This document shows positions 24,413-34,336 of a DNA stretch of 64,000 nt, piece after piece (the stretch's first letter is position 1; every line of letters starts with the position of its first letter). The DNA lies in contig JAIQFT010000009.1 of NCBI GenBank assembly GCA_020073185.1, forward strand, positions 62,001 to 126,000. Direction: 5' to 3'. The position numbers and the translations under genes are program-made. A model generated the notes under the pieces. The model worked only from the letters and a program-made list of their open reading frames with translations. It made no database searches and was not told where the DNA came from. This DNA comes from Terriglobia bacterium. Its GTDB lineage: Bacteria; Acidobacteriota; Terriglobia; Terriglobales; Acidobacteriaceae.

Positions 24413-25969
24413 TCAACGCACTATTGGAGATCGAACCAAGTTTTGGCGCATCATGCGCAGAGCTGTACTAGTCCGTAAAACGCGGTTTTGAACGGCGGGG
24501 AGTATTCGTCGTTGGCGAATACAAGCGATCGGCAGCATGACGACAATCGTCACCAGGATCTGCTGTGCCAAGCCGCCGAGATATTGCGCCATTTGCCCTT
24601 CGATACCCGCCAGTGACGGCACCAGTGCCAGGCCGATTCCCTTCATGAGGACACCAGCGTTGCGCGCCAGGCAGACGCTTGCCAGCCCTTCCAGAATGAT
24701 CCCGACCAGCGTCATGATGCAAATTGTGCCTACCCAACCATAGGCAATATAGCTTTCCGCTGCCATACCCACCGATATGGAAACGCCTCCAAGATTGCGC
24801 ACCGCGGTCAATCCGTAGGTCACCTGGTAAAGGCGATTGGCCTCGTTCACCGTCGGCTTGTCGGGCCATAGGGCACGCGGTATCAGGGTGACGGCCATGT
24901 ACCTGTACATGAAGCTGCCCTGGTAGGGAATGACGATGGGTGTAAGCTCCATCACGTAGGCGGTCTGCTGCAGGAGTGAGAACCGGTCGACGGAGGAATA
25001 GAGCGTGTCATGAAAGGTCGTGGAACTCGAATCTGAAAGAGTCGCTCCCCACCATTGCAGGGCGGTGGTAACCCAGTCGGCGGCGCGGTGGGTCTGCGAT
25101 GTTTGCCCCTCCACTCCCCAATACTGGGTGCGGAACTCGCCTTTCACCGGCTGCAAGAAGATGGCGAAAGCGAAGGCGAAGGCAAGCGCGGCTTTGGGGA
25201 TCTTGAAGCGCGTATCCACCAGAACCGAACCGGCGATTACCATAACGGCAGCGCCGGTGCCGATCCAGCCGGAGGCCAGCCCCAAGCCGATGGTCATGCC
25301 GCCGAAAACGATCAACGCGGCGCCTTCGAATGTGGGCACGGGGCGCATCAAACGACGGCGCAGCAGAATAGCGAAGGCAGCCAGCGGCACGGTGCTGCGC
25401 AGAATGATCATCAACTGCCGGAACCCCAACCCAAAAATATAGGTCATGGAGGAATTGCCCAGCAGGGGCCCCACCAGCATTACCACCGCCAGGTATTTGG
25501 GAGAGAAGGCCGCGTCACGCAGGTCCAGGGTGCGAGCACGCCGCAGGCGGCGGAAAATCCCCAGATGCATGCCCACAAACAAAGACACCACCGCCACCAG
25601 GGCCAGAGCAAGCGCACGAGCCACGCCAGCTTCGGTCAGCGGGCGGGAGTTGCGAAACGTCCAAGCATCTTTCAAATTCCAGAAGACGGGCAGCCCATAC
25701 GCCAGCCAGTACATGGTGGCGATCACGGTAAAGAGCGGGAAGTCCTTTTCTCCATCCGGTTTTTGCTTCCAGTGGACCCAGTAACCCCAAGCGAGCTGCA
25801 GCAGCAGGTAGGAGAGAACGGTCTGTAGGAGAGTGGCGCGTCCGGTGCCGGTCGCCCAGATGACAAGGGTGACGATGCCAGGCAGCGTTACGAAGCGATG
25901 GACTTGAGCGATGCCGCGTTCAAAGATGCTCTTGGCCCGCTGCGCCGGTCGTGTGCTTTGAAGCTGCAT
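24413..25969 (-). CDS. Wzy-like oligosaccharide repeat-unit polymerase, copy 2
   Basis: Paralog (518 aa) of the gene at 22455-24014, alignable end to end with only scattered replacements. It has the same helices and the same VIPYQGSFMYRYMAV, LIPRALWPDKP and SISVGMAAESYIAYGW segments. Divergence is greatest at the N terminus and the last 40 residues. Two polymerases could make two linkage types or one may be redundant; both frames are intact, so both are probably functional. Confidence 0.7.
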   Translation of the reverse strand: MQLQSTRPAQRAKSIFERGIAQVHRFVTLPGIVTLVIWATGTGRATLLQTVLSYLLLQLAWGYWVHWKQKPDGEKDFPLFTVIATMYWLAYGLPVFWNLKDAWTFRNSRPLTEAGVARALALALVAVVSLFVGMHLGIFRRLRRARTLDLRDAAFSPKYLAVVMLVGPLLGNSSMTYIFGLGFRQLMIILRSTVPLAAFAILLRRRLMRPVPTFEGAALIVFGGMTIGLGLASGWIGTGAAVMVIAGSVLVDTRFKIPKAALAFAFAFAIFLQPVKGEFRTQYWGVEGQTSQTHRAADWVTTALQWWGATLSDSSSTTFHDTLYSSVDRFSLLQQTAYVMELTPIVIPYQGSFMYRYMAVTLIPRALWPDKPTVNEANRLYQVTYGLTAVRNLGGVSISVGMAAESYIAYGWVGTICIMTLVGIILEGLASVCLARNAGVLMKGIGLALVPSLAGIEGQMAQYLGGLAQQILVTIVVMLPIACIRQRRILPAVQNRVLRTSTALRMMRQNLVRSPIVR

Positions 25970-26157
25970 GATTTAGGCACGTGGATTCAGTCGCGGTCGT
26001 GGCGATCTTTGTCCGTCGCGTCCGCCCGCGCGACACGCCCGAAGCTCATCAATGCGCTCATCGTACGGTGTAAACGGATTGGAGCCATATCCTAGCATAA
26101 CCCTACGCACCATCCGGAGAAACAATCCTGACAACCCAATGGATGCCGGTGCCATGT

Positions 26158-27390
26158 CTATTCGTTGGCGGCACATTCAGCACCCCTGCGGGCGAGCAGT
26201 TTCAACCAACGCCCCCGAAGTTTTGCCGCCGAGTACTCGCGGAGGTAAGTTTCCCGCGCATTTTTTCCGCAACGCTCGCGCAAATCCGGGTCGGCGAGGA
26301 ATCGTCCGATCGCATCCGCGAGCGCCTCGACGGTTTCCTCAGCGCACAGAATTCCCGTGACGCCATCCTTGATCATGTCTTGCAAACCACCGCTTCGGAA
26401 ACATACGGATGGCACACCGGAAGCCATCGCTTCCAGCGCGATGCGGGGAAACGATTCGTGGCATCGGCTTGGCGGTGTAGATTGCACATGCAAGTACGCG
26501 GATCCCAGCAGGTCGATGACGTTTTCAAGGTATCCCCAGAACTTCACGTCGGCCATCCCTTGCGCCGCGCTCAGCCGGCTCTCGAACTCCTCTTCGTACT
26601 CTTTTGCGCAGGTGCCCACGATGTGCAACGTGGTGTCGGGATAGCCGGCTGCGACTCGCGCGAATGCCTCAAGCAGGTAATCGATGCCCTTTTGCGATGA
26701 TACGCGTCCAGCAAACACCAAGTTGCGCTTGCGGGCGTCAGCGCCCGGCCAAGGCGCCGGAGCGGCAAGGTCCATGATGTACGGCAGTAGGTGGTTTCGC
26801 TTCTTGCGCAAGTACGGATGGTCCTGCAGGACGGCCTCCAGTCCGAAGCGGGAGTTGTGGACAAAATCGGTCACAAATGGCGCCCAGGCCCTCATCAGCA
26901 ATCGGTTGTTGTTGAGATCGTGAAAGTGGTGCACCACGCGCCGCCCGCGCGATCGGTAGTAAAACGCCAGCGGCATACCGTATGGGGATGCGAACAAGGA
27001 GCCGACATACAAGGCATCCCTTCCTGCGCCGCTCTTAAACAGCGCGATGCTCCCTCGTACCCATGCCCATATCATCCGCAGCAGGTGAGACAGCGAGCGT
27101 GGCTTCCCAAGCCTCGGCCACGGTTTGTGGTCAGGCCAAAAAACGTGCGGCAGTCCGCGGGCCTCGATCTGCCTCAACACAGGCAGGTTCTCACGGAGCG
27201 TGACATGCGTCATGACAAACAGCGCCTCGATCTCCGGCCTGAGCACGCTGAACAGTTCGATGACCGCGCGCTCCATCCCGTACAAGAATGGTGAGTTGAA
27301 AAGAACAGCCACACGACCCAGCGAGCGCCCGCCGTGCAGTGACGAGCCTGCCGTCCCTTCCGCACGGGGATCGTTCGCCGGCAGTTTCAT
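26158..27390 (-). CDS. Glycosyltransferase family 4 (GT-B fold)
   Basis: Retaining glycosyltransferase of 410 aa. The C-terminal nucleotide-sugar domain is clear: LVFAGRVSSQKGIDYLLEAF, then FWGYLENVIDLLGSAYLHVQ and HESFPRIALEAMASGVPSVC with the E-x7-E pattern, ending in a helical region. The start ATG at 27390 overlaps the stop of the upstream methyltransferase (ATGA). The frame is open to 27852, but that extension runs antiparallel to no known domain and overlaps the methyltransferase gene. It likely adds a sugar to the repeat unit. Confidence 0.88.
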   Translation of the reverse strand: MKLPANDPRAEGTAGSSLHGGRSLGRVAVLFNSPFLYGMERAVIELFSVLRPEIEALFVMTHVTLRENLPVLRQIEARGLPHVFWPDHKPWPRLGKPRSLSHLLRMIWAWVRGSIALFKSGAGRDALYVGSLFASPYGMPLAFYYRSRGRRVVHHFHDLNNNRLLMRAWAPFVTDFVHNSRFGLEAVLQDHPYLRKKRNHLLPYIMDLAAPAPWPGADARKRNLVFAGRVSSQKGIDYLLEAFARVAAGYPDTTLHIVGTCAKEYEEEFESRLSAAQGMADVKFWGYLENVIDLLGSAYLHVQSTPPSRCHESFPRIALEAMASGVPSVCFRSGGLQDMIKDGVTGILCAEETVEALADAIGRFLADPDLRERCGKNARETYLREYSAAKLRGRWLKLLARRGAECAANE

Positions 27391-28127
27391 TTCACCCGCT
27401 TCGAGCCTTGAAACGTAAAGTGCACTCCAAACGGTCGGAACACTCGTTTCCAGAATCCGCTGTTGAAATCCTCCGTGCACAGCTTGTGCGGGGCAGTGCG
27501 GGGGAGAAGAAGCCATTGGAAGTGGCTGCTCTCCATGTGCTCGACGGCCAACCCGCCGGCTTGCAACAGCGACTTGACACGCCAATAAAGAAAGAAATTT
27601 TCGTGCGGCTGGGCGCCCCAACCGGAATCGAACGGGGTTTTTGTTGCCCATGATTTCAGCCACGAAAGCATCATTCCGTTGAGATGATTCGGTGTCGTTA
27701 GAATGAACTGCCCTCGCGGCTTCAGCACCCGGGAAATCTCCGCGGCCATTGTTTCCGGATGCAAAACATGTTCCAGGCACTCGCAGGAGATCACGAAGTC
27801 GAAGGTTTCGGAAGAGAAACGTAGCGACTCGGCATCGCCAGTTTCGAAGCACAAGTTGGTTAACCGCTCATCACATCTCGTGCGAGCAATGTCAATGGCT
27901 TTTGGGGAAAAATCGACGCCGGTAATCCGCGCTGCGGGATACTTCCGCGCGAGGTAGATGCTGAAATCGCCTCTGCCGCACCCAACCTCGAGAACCTCTT
28001 TCCCGTCGATTGGCGGAAGCAGCTTGAGCACGGTCTTGTGCCAGGCGAATAATCGTTCCGAGCTATCCTGCTCCCAGGTGCTAACCCGTTCATGCCATGC
28101 ATCGTACTGCGAATTCGCCTGTGTCAT
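27387..28127 (-). CDS. Class I SAM-dependent methyltransferase
   Basis: This 246-aa protein has motif I VLEVGCGRGDFSIYLA, an acidic motif II region (ITGVDFSPKAIDIA), a motif around DAESLRFSSETFDFVISCE, and a post-motif LKPRGQFILTTPN. These are typical of Methyltransf_11/UbiE-like enzymes acting on small molecules or sugars. It is translationally coupled to the glycosyltransferase, so a sugar or lipid-linked glycan substrate is likely. Confidence 0.88.
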   Translation of the reverse strand: MTQANSQYDAWHERVSTWEQDSSERLFAWHKTVLKLLPPIDGKEVLEVGCGRGDFSIYLARKYPAARITGVDFSPKAIDIARTRCDERLTNLCFETGDAESLRFSSETFDFVISCECLEHVLHPETMAAEISRVLKPRGQFILTTPNHLNGMMLSWLKSWATKTPFDSGWGAQPHENFFLYWRVKSLLQAGGLAVEHMESSHFQWLLLPRTAPHKLCTEDFNSGFWKRVFRPFGVHFTFQGSKRVK

Positions 28128-28216
28128 AGTCCAGACCCTTCCGCTGGGTTTGCGCCTTGATCGTCCGCCGTCAGCTCGGCAACGCGGGTATTGATCTGTG
28201 CGAGCGCGAGGCGCAT

Positions 28217-29608
28217 TCAGGCTCCTGTCTCGGAGGTGGCGATGCCCTCCCAGAGCGCAATCAGGGCAGCGGCATTTTCCGCATCACGCCGGCTGCAGCC
28301 GATCGGAACATAGCGGACATGCTTGGCGCCGGAGAGCTGGCCCCTGAGGATGCGCCAGAAGTCCACCACGGTGATGCCATTGGGGCGTACGGGAAAATCG
28401 GCGGCGCTGAGCCGGTGGAATTCCGGATCGGGGGTGGTGATAAGTGCGACGTCGGCCTCGGCGAGACACGCGGCGACAGAGTCAAGAACCACAGCGGAAT
28501 AGAGGAGCGCGCTGCGCGCAGCCGCGCCTGCCAGCGGGTCATATGCGACCACGCGCGCGCCCGCTTTGGACAGCGCCTTGGCCAGAAAGACACCCTGGGA
28601 TTCCTCGATGACATGGGAGTTCGGCTTGTAGGCCAGGCCGAGTACGGCAACCGATTCGCCTCGTCCAATCAAGCCGCGAAGTTGGCGGACAATCTTATCG
28701 GCGAGGCCGCGATTGCTCTGCTCCGTGGTCTCGGCGAGTTCGGCTCGCGTGCCGACAGCGCGCGCGAAGAAGCCTAGAGCAACGTTGTCGCGAGGAAAAC
28801 ACGGCCCCCCGTAGCCGAGCGCTCCGGTCAGGTACTTGCGGCCGATGCGGCTGTCGGCGCCCAGAGCATCGGTGACAACATCAATATCGCCGCCCGGAAT
28901 ATGCTCGCAGATGTCGGCCAGCATGTTGGCGAAGGTGATCTTGGTGGTGACATAAGCATTGATCGCGATCTTGGTTAGCTCCGCGTTCTCCAAGCTCATG
29001 CGGCGGCAGGGCGGATCATCGTTCATGATGTCGGCATAGCAGGCCTGCAGCAGGCCGCCGGAACGCTGGTCGAATTCGCCGACGAGAGTGAAGTCGGGAT
29101 GGAGAAAATCGTGAATGACACTGCCCAGGGCGATGAATTCCGGGCTGTAGCACGCGCCAAAGTCGCGGCCGGCCTGCTTGCCAGATGCGCGCTCCAGGAT
29201 AGGCACCAGGCCATGCCGGGTCGAGCCTGGCAGAACCGTACTGGTAAGCACCACGAGATGATAAGAAGACTTTTCGCGGAGAGCGCGACCGATTTCACGG
29301 AACGCCCAGGAGGCGTACTGCAGCGAGAAAGCGCCGCGTTCGTCGCTGGGGGTGGGAACGATGACGAACGAGACATCGGAATTGAGGATGGCGTCGCGGT
29401 GGTCCAGGGTGGCGCGCAGCCGCGAACGGTTGGCTTCGACCAGTTGCTCGAGGCCGGTTTCCTGGATCGGAGCATGGCCGGAATTCAGCAGATCCACCGA
29501 CTGGTGGTTGACGTCAACGCCGATGACATCGAACCCTTTGCTCGCAATCGCGGCCGCCATGCTGGCACCCAGCTTGCCGAGACCGATGATCGAATAGGTC
29601 CGTTTCAT
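28217..29608 (-). CDS. UDP-glucose/GDP-mannose dehydrogenase family protein
   Basis: NAD-dependent four-electron dehydrogenase of 463 aa making a uronic acid nucleotide sugar. The Rossmann motif is IIGLGKLGASMA, the catalytic Cys is in GYGGPCFPRDN, the Thr/Glu site is VLTSTVLPGST with CYSPEFIALGS, and the second nucleotide domain begins VAVLGLAYKPNSHVIEES. Exact substrate (UDP-Glc, UDP-GlcNAc or GDP-Man) cannot be set from sequence. It supplies a precursor for the polysaccharide locus. Confidence 0.9.
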   Translation of the reverse strand: MKRTYSIIGLGKLGASMAAAIASKGFDVIGVDVNHQSVDLLNSGHAPIQETGLEQLVEANRSRLRATLDHRDAILNSDVSFVIVPTPSDERGAFSLQYASWAFREIGRALREKSSYHLVVLTSTVLPGSTRHGLVPILERASGKQAGRDFGACYSPEFIALGSVIHDFLHPDFTLVGEFDQRSGGLLQACYADIMNDDPPCRRMSLENAELTKIAINAYVTTKITFANMLADICEHIPGGDIDVVTDALGADSRIGRKYLTGALGYGGPCFPRDNVALGFFARAVGTRAELAETTEQSNRGLADKIVRQLRGLIGRGESVAVLGLAYKPNSHVIEESQGVFLAKALSKAGARVVAYDPLAGAAARSALLYSAVVLDSVAACLAEADVALITTPDPEFHRLSAADFPVRPNGITVVDFWRILRGQLSGAKHVRYVPIGCSRRDAENAAALIALWEGIATSETGA

Positions 29609-29642
29609 GGGGACGGATCATCCTGAGATGGATTGATTATTG

Positions 29643-29870
29643 TTACTCCAATGCCACCGGATGGGCGGTCACGCATAAGTGCCAGCCCAGACGACGATCG
29701 AGGCCGCGGTACATGCCGGCTGGCATCCACCGAAAGTACCATTCGCGAACGTACCGGTACTGCACGTAGTCCTCTACACGATAGGGGAAAATGTGTTCCA
29801 CGAAAATGTCGTCAATGGTGAACTGATTCCGGACTGCATCGACGCCAACACCGCGAAAAACCCTCGCCAT
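29643..29870 (-). pseudogene. C-terminal fragment of a SAM methyltransferase
   Basis: A 75-codon frame (ATG at 29870) whose product includes VEHIFPYRVEDYVQYRYVRE, then WYFRWMPAGMYRGLDRRLGW and HLCVTA. This matches the C terminus of certain class I methyltransferases, while the SAM-binding part is absent. Upstream lies the end of the fucosyltransferase-like gene. It is probably a remnant left by recombination. Confidence 0.5.
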
Positions 29871-29889
29871 TGGTTCGTGTCTCTCCGCG

Positions 29890-30801
29890 CTAACCGGCAT
29901 CCAGCAGGTTCCACTCTGCAGGGTAGTAGTCGCTATAGTCGCAATTCGAGCCGATTTGGTATTTAGTCGGCGCATACACCAGTTGATTGTCCTTTTTCCC
30001 CAGCCAGGCTGCCCACCAACTGAAGCTGCTGTTGGCGATGATGTGGTGCTTGCACGCGGCCATCAACCGCAGATCTTCGTGGTTTTTCTCATCGCCATTG
30101 TGGGAAACAAACACGGTCGGACCCGGCAGGGCGAGCACTTCCCGGGCCCACTCTGGTTCATCAGAAAAAACATAGAAGTGCGGCCGGGATACCTTGCCGG
30201 CGATAGCGCCGGCCGCCGCATGGTAGTAGGCGACCGGCAGAACGCCATACAGGCCTTCGCCGTGGTAGCGGTCACCGCGGCGGACATGCACCGCTACCGA
30301 ATTACTCGCGGAAATCGCGGCCAGCATGGCGGCATTCTGGCCATCGGCCGGTGACCTCAGACTAACTTCTTCGCGAAGGGTAGCGGCGATATGCGAAAAG
30401 TATTTTTGGCTTTGCCAGTTGCCCACCAGACAAACGGGTTCGGCGAGGGGCGATGTCAGCACAGGTGGGTAAAACTGCCAATAAGACGAGGGCGGCTCCT
30501 GAAGGTAACGTTTCCGGGAGAGAGGGCAGAAACGGTTCGCCAGTCGCGCTAGACGCCCGCGCGTCCCCGGCGTGCGGTAGATCAGAAAGCACTCCAGTAC
30601 ATCCGGAGTTGCGACCTCGCCCTTGACGGAGAACGAATGCAACCCAAAGAGCCTGATCCCCGCCTTGGGGTCACCCTTGACGTCGGTATAGCCGGAGACA
30701 TCGAAGTGCAACGGGCGTTTGTGGATTAAAGACAGGTGCCTGCCGAGCGCATACTGGAACAACTGGTTACCTAGCCCTCCCGCGAAGCGAACCACGATCA
30801 T
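29890..30801 (-). CDS. Alpha-1,2-fucosyltransferase-like glycosyltransferase (GT11)
   Basis: This 303-aa protein begins MIVVRFAGGLGNQLFQYALG, the GT11 N-terminal signature, and contains VAVHVRRGDRYHG (the HxRRGD donor site), FYVFSDEPEWAREVL and NSSFSWWAAWLG. GT11 members transfer fucose from GDP-fucose to galactose in surface glycans. The ATG at 30801 was chosen because homology starts there; the open frame upstream overlaps the next gene. Fucose synthesis genes are not in this window. Confidence 0.92.
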   Translation of the reverse strand: MIVVRFAGGLGNQLFQYALGRHLSLIHKRPLHFDVSGYTDVKGDPKAGIRLFGLHSFSVKGEVATPDVLECFLIYRTPGTRGRLARLANRFCPLSRKRYLQEPPSSYWQFYPPVLTSPLAEPVCLVGNWQSQKYFSHIAATLREEVSLRSPADGQNAAMLAAISASNSVAVHVRRGDRYHGEGLYGVLPVAYYHAAAGAIAGKVSRPHFYVFSDEPEWAREVLALPGPTVFVSHNGDEKNHEDLRLMAACKHHIIANSSFSWWAAWLGKKDNQLVYAPTKYQIGSNCDYSDYYPAEWNLLDAG

Positions 30802-30841
30802 GCTCTTGCGTTCTCCGAACGGCCCGGCCGGCATTGGGAAA

Positions 30842-32080
30842 TCACGGGCACTCCGGCCTGGCTGGGATGAGTCGCTGCAAATCAGCGACGAATTCCTGCT
30901 GCTGCACACGGATGTCGTGGTACGCACGAAATTTTTCGAGGCCGCGAGAGGCTAGCGATTCGCGCCGCTCCGGATTGTACATCAGCGTGCGAAGGGCATC
31001 GGCGAGCCGCTGCGGCGAAGGTTCCTCCACGAGTTCGGCGCAGGCGTGCTCGCGAATGTATCGGCTGACGGAGGCTTCCGGAGGAGCGCAGACCAGCGCA
31101 GGCCGGCCGGATGCGAGATAGTCGGCGAACTTGGAGGGGAAAGAGCGGACAGAGAAAAGCCGCGACTCGGGATCAAACCCCATCGGCAGGTACACCAGGT
31201 CGGAGTCGCGCAAGGCGGCGCGAACCTGCTCCTGCGTGCTCCAGCCATGCGCGCGGATGCGAGGGTCGGCCCAACCGCGGTCGCGCGCGGTCTGCTCGAA
31301 AGCGCCGTAGAGATTAAGCTGCCAGGAATGGCCGGCAAAATCGTGCAGCAACACGTTCACCAGCAAACCCATAGTCACCATCGGCCCGGCCGTGAGGGAT
31401 CCCGTGTAGGCGATGCGAAACGGATTTTCGCTGCGTGCGCGGGTGCTGACCTCGTCATGCGCCTCAGTGGCGGGCAATTGCACTTGCGAGGCGACGCCAA
31501 AATCCTGGGCGAGCCAGTCCTGCACGCCCGCGCTGACAGCGTACACCCGACTCGCTCGCTGCAACGTGCGCCGGAACAGCCGGGGCGCGGCTGCCCTCGG
31601 CACGAACATATGCCGGCCGATGCAGGACACCCAATCGTCGTGCACCACAGCAACGCAGGGTACGCCCACGTTGCGTGCCGCGCCGACCGCAGCCAGGAAA
31701 AACAAGTCCTGAGCGACCGTCAGCACCGCCTCGATTCGCTTTTCGCGGATGATTGTTTCCGCCGCGCGCTGGATATGAGGGACGGCCAGCAAATCAACCA
31801 GTTGCTTCACCCGTCCCAAGCCCCAACGGCCCGTACCGCTGGTCCGAAACAGCGTCACGTGCTGGCAGTCGAGCAGCGTGCCGGCGGCGCGACGCAGGAA
31901 GTCGGGCGCGCAGGCGACGGTGAGTCGGTCAGCCGGGTAATCCGCCAGCAACCGGCGCATCAGGATGGGCCCGCCGTTCAGGTTGCTGGGCGGAAGGTCG
32001 CACATATACAGCAGCCGTGGATATTGGGCCAACCCACGCGCCATGCCATCGGCGATCTCGGTCGCTGCTGTACCGGCCAT
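30842..32080 (-). CDS. Glycosyltransferase family 4
   Basis: GT-B glycosyltransferase of 412 aa. N-terminal acceptor domain LLYMCDLPPSNLNGGPILMR; donor domain with FRIAYTGSLTAGPMVTMGLL, DLVYLPMGFDPESRL and FPSKFADYLASGRPALVC. I chose ATG 32080 because CCGGAGCA stands directly before it and it avoids overlap with the FkbM gene; an ATG at 32200 would add 40 low-complexity residues and overlap by 44 bp. Confidence 0.85.
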   Translation of the reverse strand: MAGTAATEIADGMARGLAQYPRLLYMCDLPPSNLNGGPILMRRLLADYPADRLTVACAPDFLRRAAGTLLDCQHVTLFRTSGTGRWGLGRVKQLVDLLAVPHIQRAAETIIREKRIEAVLTVAQDLFFLAAVGAARNVGVPCVAVVHDDWVSCIGRHMFVPRAAAPRLFRRTLQRASRVYAVSAGVQDWLAQDFGVASQVQLPATEAHDEVSTRARSENPFRIAYTGSLTAGPMVTMGLLVNVLLHDFAGHSWQLNLYGAFEQTARDRGWADPRIRAHGWSTQEQVRAALRDSDLVYLPMGFDPESRLFSVRSFPSKFADYLASGRPALVCAPPEASVSRYIREHACAELVEEPSPQRLADALRTLMYNPERRESLASRGLEKFRAYHDIRVQQQEFVADLQRLIPARPECP

Positions 32081-32156
32081 TGCTCCGGCAGGCGCTGCGC
32101 CTGGCTCCCCGCCATCGCCGCGAACGCGGGAGATGCCAACGCGTGCGGGTCCAACG

Positions 32157-32978
32157 TTACGACCTGGCGTAAACGTCTCCGAAGATGACGGTGTCTTCAC
32201 GATAGCTTCTTAATAGCGGTACCAGTTCATCCTGCTGGACCCAGGGATCGAACAACAGCTCGAAAGACTCTCCCCGCGAGAGGTTAAACTCACGAAAGCC
32301 GAGGCCGCTCAGGCGCTCGGCGCATTCCGCCGCCGCCTCGCAGCGTTCAGGCGTGAATTCGAAGGAAAGGCAAGGCACAACTCGGCTCAGCCCCTTGAGC
32401 ACCTGTAATTCGTAGCCCTCAACGTCAATCTTGATGAACGCCGGCGACCCATAGGTACGGATCAGCTCATCAACCGTGATCAAGGTGCAGGGCTCCTGTT
32501 TTGTCCAGGCCGGCGTAAACCTTCCCGAATTGCTGACGGCGGTGATCCACTCGTCAGAAAGCGACGACAACACGTCGAGTTCGCAAGCGCGCATGATGGC
32601 CTGGCCACTCGCCGCTCCGCATGCGGCCTGTACCAGCGCAACTTCCGGATCGCGGCCATAGGCGCGGCGCAGAATGGCCATGCAGGATTCTTGCGGCTCC
32701 ACCGCGACCACCCTCGCGCTTAAGCGGCGGAACACCTTCGTCCGCATTCCGCGATTCGCCCCAATGTCGAAGCAGAGGTCGCCGGATCGGAGGAAGTGGG
32801 CGTAGAAACGGAGCGCGGGTTCGTCGTTTCGACTCCAACTGCACAAGTCCTTTACAGCTCGCCTGCGACGGTACCATGTTCGCAGAGGAGAACCGAGGGG
32901 AGTGTAGCCCAGGGCCGTCTTCAAGAAACCACGACCAGTCGAGACAGCGTTGGTCAACATTTGGAGTTCCGAGCGCAC
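32157..32978 (-). CDS. FkbM family methyltransferase
   Basis: This 273-aa protein has SAM motif LCFDIGANRGMRTKVF, VVAVEPQESCMAIL, and the FkbM signature FIKIDVEGYELQVLKGL. FkbM enzymes O-methylate sugars or macrolides. The frame starts at a GTG (32978); an ATG six codons later (32960) is equally possible. It ends before the glycosyltransferase gene in the same direction. Confidence 0.9.
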   Translation of the reverse strand: MRSELQMLTNAVSTGRGFLKTALGYTPLGSPLRTWYRRRRAVKDLCSWSRNDEPALRFYAHFLRSGDLCFDIGANRGMRTKVFRRLSARVVAVEPQESCMAILRRAYGRDPEVALVQAACGAASGQAIMRACELDVLSSLSDEWITAVSNSGRFTPAWTKQEPCTLITVDELIRTYGSPAFIKIDVEGYELQVLKGLSRVVPCLSFEFTPERCEAAAECAERLSGLGFREFNLSRGESFELLFDPWVQQDELVPLLRSYREDTVIFGDVYARS

Positions 32979-32983
32979 TTGTG

Positions 32984-34051
32984 TTACTCAACCAGAGAAG
33001 ACACCATGCTTGACTTCAACGGGGCCACGAACTGCTCGAGGATATCGTCCAGCGAAACCCGCACGCGCCACCTTGGGTAGTCGCCCTCGAAACGGCGCAG
33101 GTCGCTGATATAGCAGATGTGGTCGCCGACGCGGTTCTGCTCGACGTACTCGGTCTTGAGCTTCTTGCCGAACAGGTCGCTCATGCGGCGAATGGCTTCG
33201 ATCATCGAAACCGAGTTCTGCCGCCCGCCGCCCAGGTTGTACACCGCCGCGCAACGCGGAGCATCGTAGAAGGCGTAGAAGGCGTCGCACACATCCTGCG
33301 AATGGATGTTGTCGCGCACTTGCTTGCCCTTGTAGCCGAAGATGCGGTAAGGGCGGTCCTCGCGGAAGCAGCGCGCCAGGTACGCGAGAAAGCCATGCAA
33401 CTCCGCGCTGGCATGGTTGGGCCCGGTCAAACATCCGCCACGAAAACACACCGTCGGCATTTGGAAGTAGCGCCCGTATTCCTGCACTACCAGATCGGCC
33501 GCCGCCTTCGACGCGCCGAATAGGCTGTGGAGCGTGGCGTCAATACGGCAGGACTCGCTGATGCCGTTCCAGTCTTCCGCACGCGCGTACTCCCAGCGCG
33601 TTTCCAGTTCCTTGAGGGGCAGCTCGTTGGGGGCGTCGCCATACACCTTGTTCGTGCTCATGAAAACGAACGGCGACTCCTTGGCAAACTGGCGCGTGGC
33701 CTCCAGCAGGTTCAGCGTGCCGGTGGCGTTGATCTCGAAGTCGTCGAAGGGGCGATCTTTGGCAAGGTCGTGCGAAGGCTGCGCGGCGCAATGAATCAGC
33801 AGAGCGGGACGCAGGTCTTTGACGAGGCCAAGGATTTTCGCCCGGTCGCGGATATCGAGGTCGTGATGTTCGAAGTTACGGCAGCAATTGCGCAGCCGTT
33901 GCAGGTTCCAGGTGGTGTCGCCATCCGGCCCGAAGAACGACATGCGCATGTTGTTGTCAACGCCGTGGACACGCCATCCCAGGCGGTCAAAGTACGTGAC
34001 ACATTCCGAGCCAATCAGGCCCGAGGACCCCGTCACCAAAAGAGATTCCAT
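32984..34051 (-). CDS. NAD-dependent sugar epimerase/dehydratase (extended SDR, CDP-tyvelose epimerase-like)
   Basis: This 355-aa protein has the SDR glycine motif [34 protein letters not shown] and the variant active-site region with [20 protein letters not shown] in place of a plain Yxxx[21 protein letters not shown] resembles epimerases annotated near CDP-paratose 2-epimerase. The start ATG at 34051 aligns with the Rossmann strand; the upstream extension is not conserved-looking. It prepares a nucleotide sugar for the locus. Confidence 0.82.
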   Translation of the reverse strand: MESLLVTGSSGLIGSECVTYFDRLGWRVHGVDNNMRMSFFGPDGDTTWNLQRLRNCCRNFEHHDLDIRDRAKILGLVKDLRPALLIHCAAQPSHDLAKDRPFDDFEINATGTLNLLEATRQFAKESPFVFMSTNKVYGDAPNELPLKELETRWEYARAEDWNGISESCRIDATLHSLFGASKAAADLVVQEYGRYFQMPTVCFRGGCLTGPNHASAELHGFLAYLARCFREDRPYRIFGYKGKQVRDNIHSQDVCDAFYAFYDAPRCAAVYNLGGGRQNSVSMIEAIRRMSDLFGKKLKTEYVEQNRVGDHICYISDLRRFEGDYPRWRVRVSLDDILEQFVAPLKSSMVSSLVE

Positions 34052-34336
34052 TCTTCTCCCATACCGAGATCGGAAATGTGCTGTCATTGTAGGCCTAAAA
34101 ATCCAATCCGGCGCCAAAAGCTTGCCAATTTCATTCCTTTCCAGCGTCGCCATCGCCCGCCTCAGCACGCCGGTTGACACGGCTGAACAGTCCGGAAGTC
34201 AATCGTCCTTTTTCGGATCCAGCATTCGAGTTGACGATTAATGATATTAATGGATAGCGCAGTTGAGCGTCACAATTATGGTACCTCCGCGCGCGGAATC
34301 GCTGCCCTCACGGCAACTTTTCAGCTAAGGTGGCGT

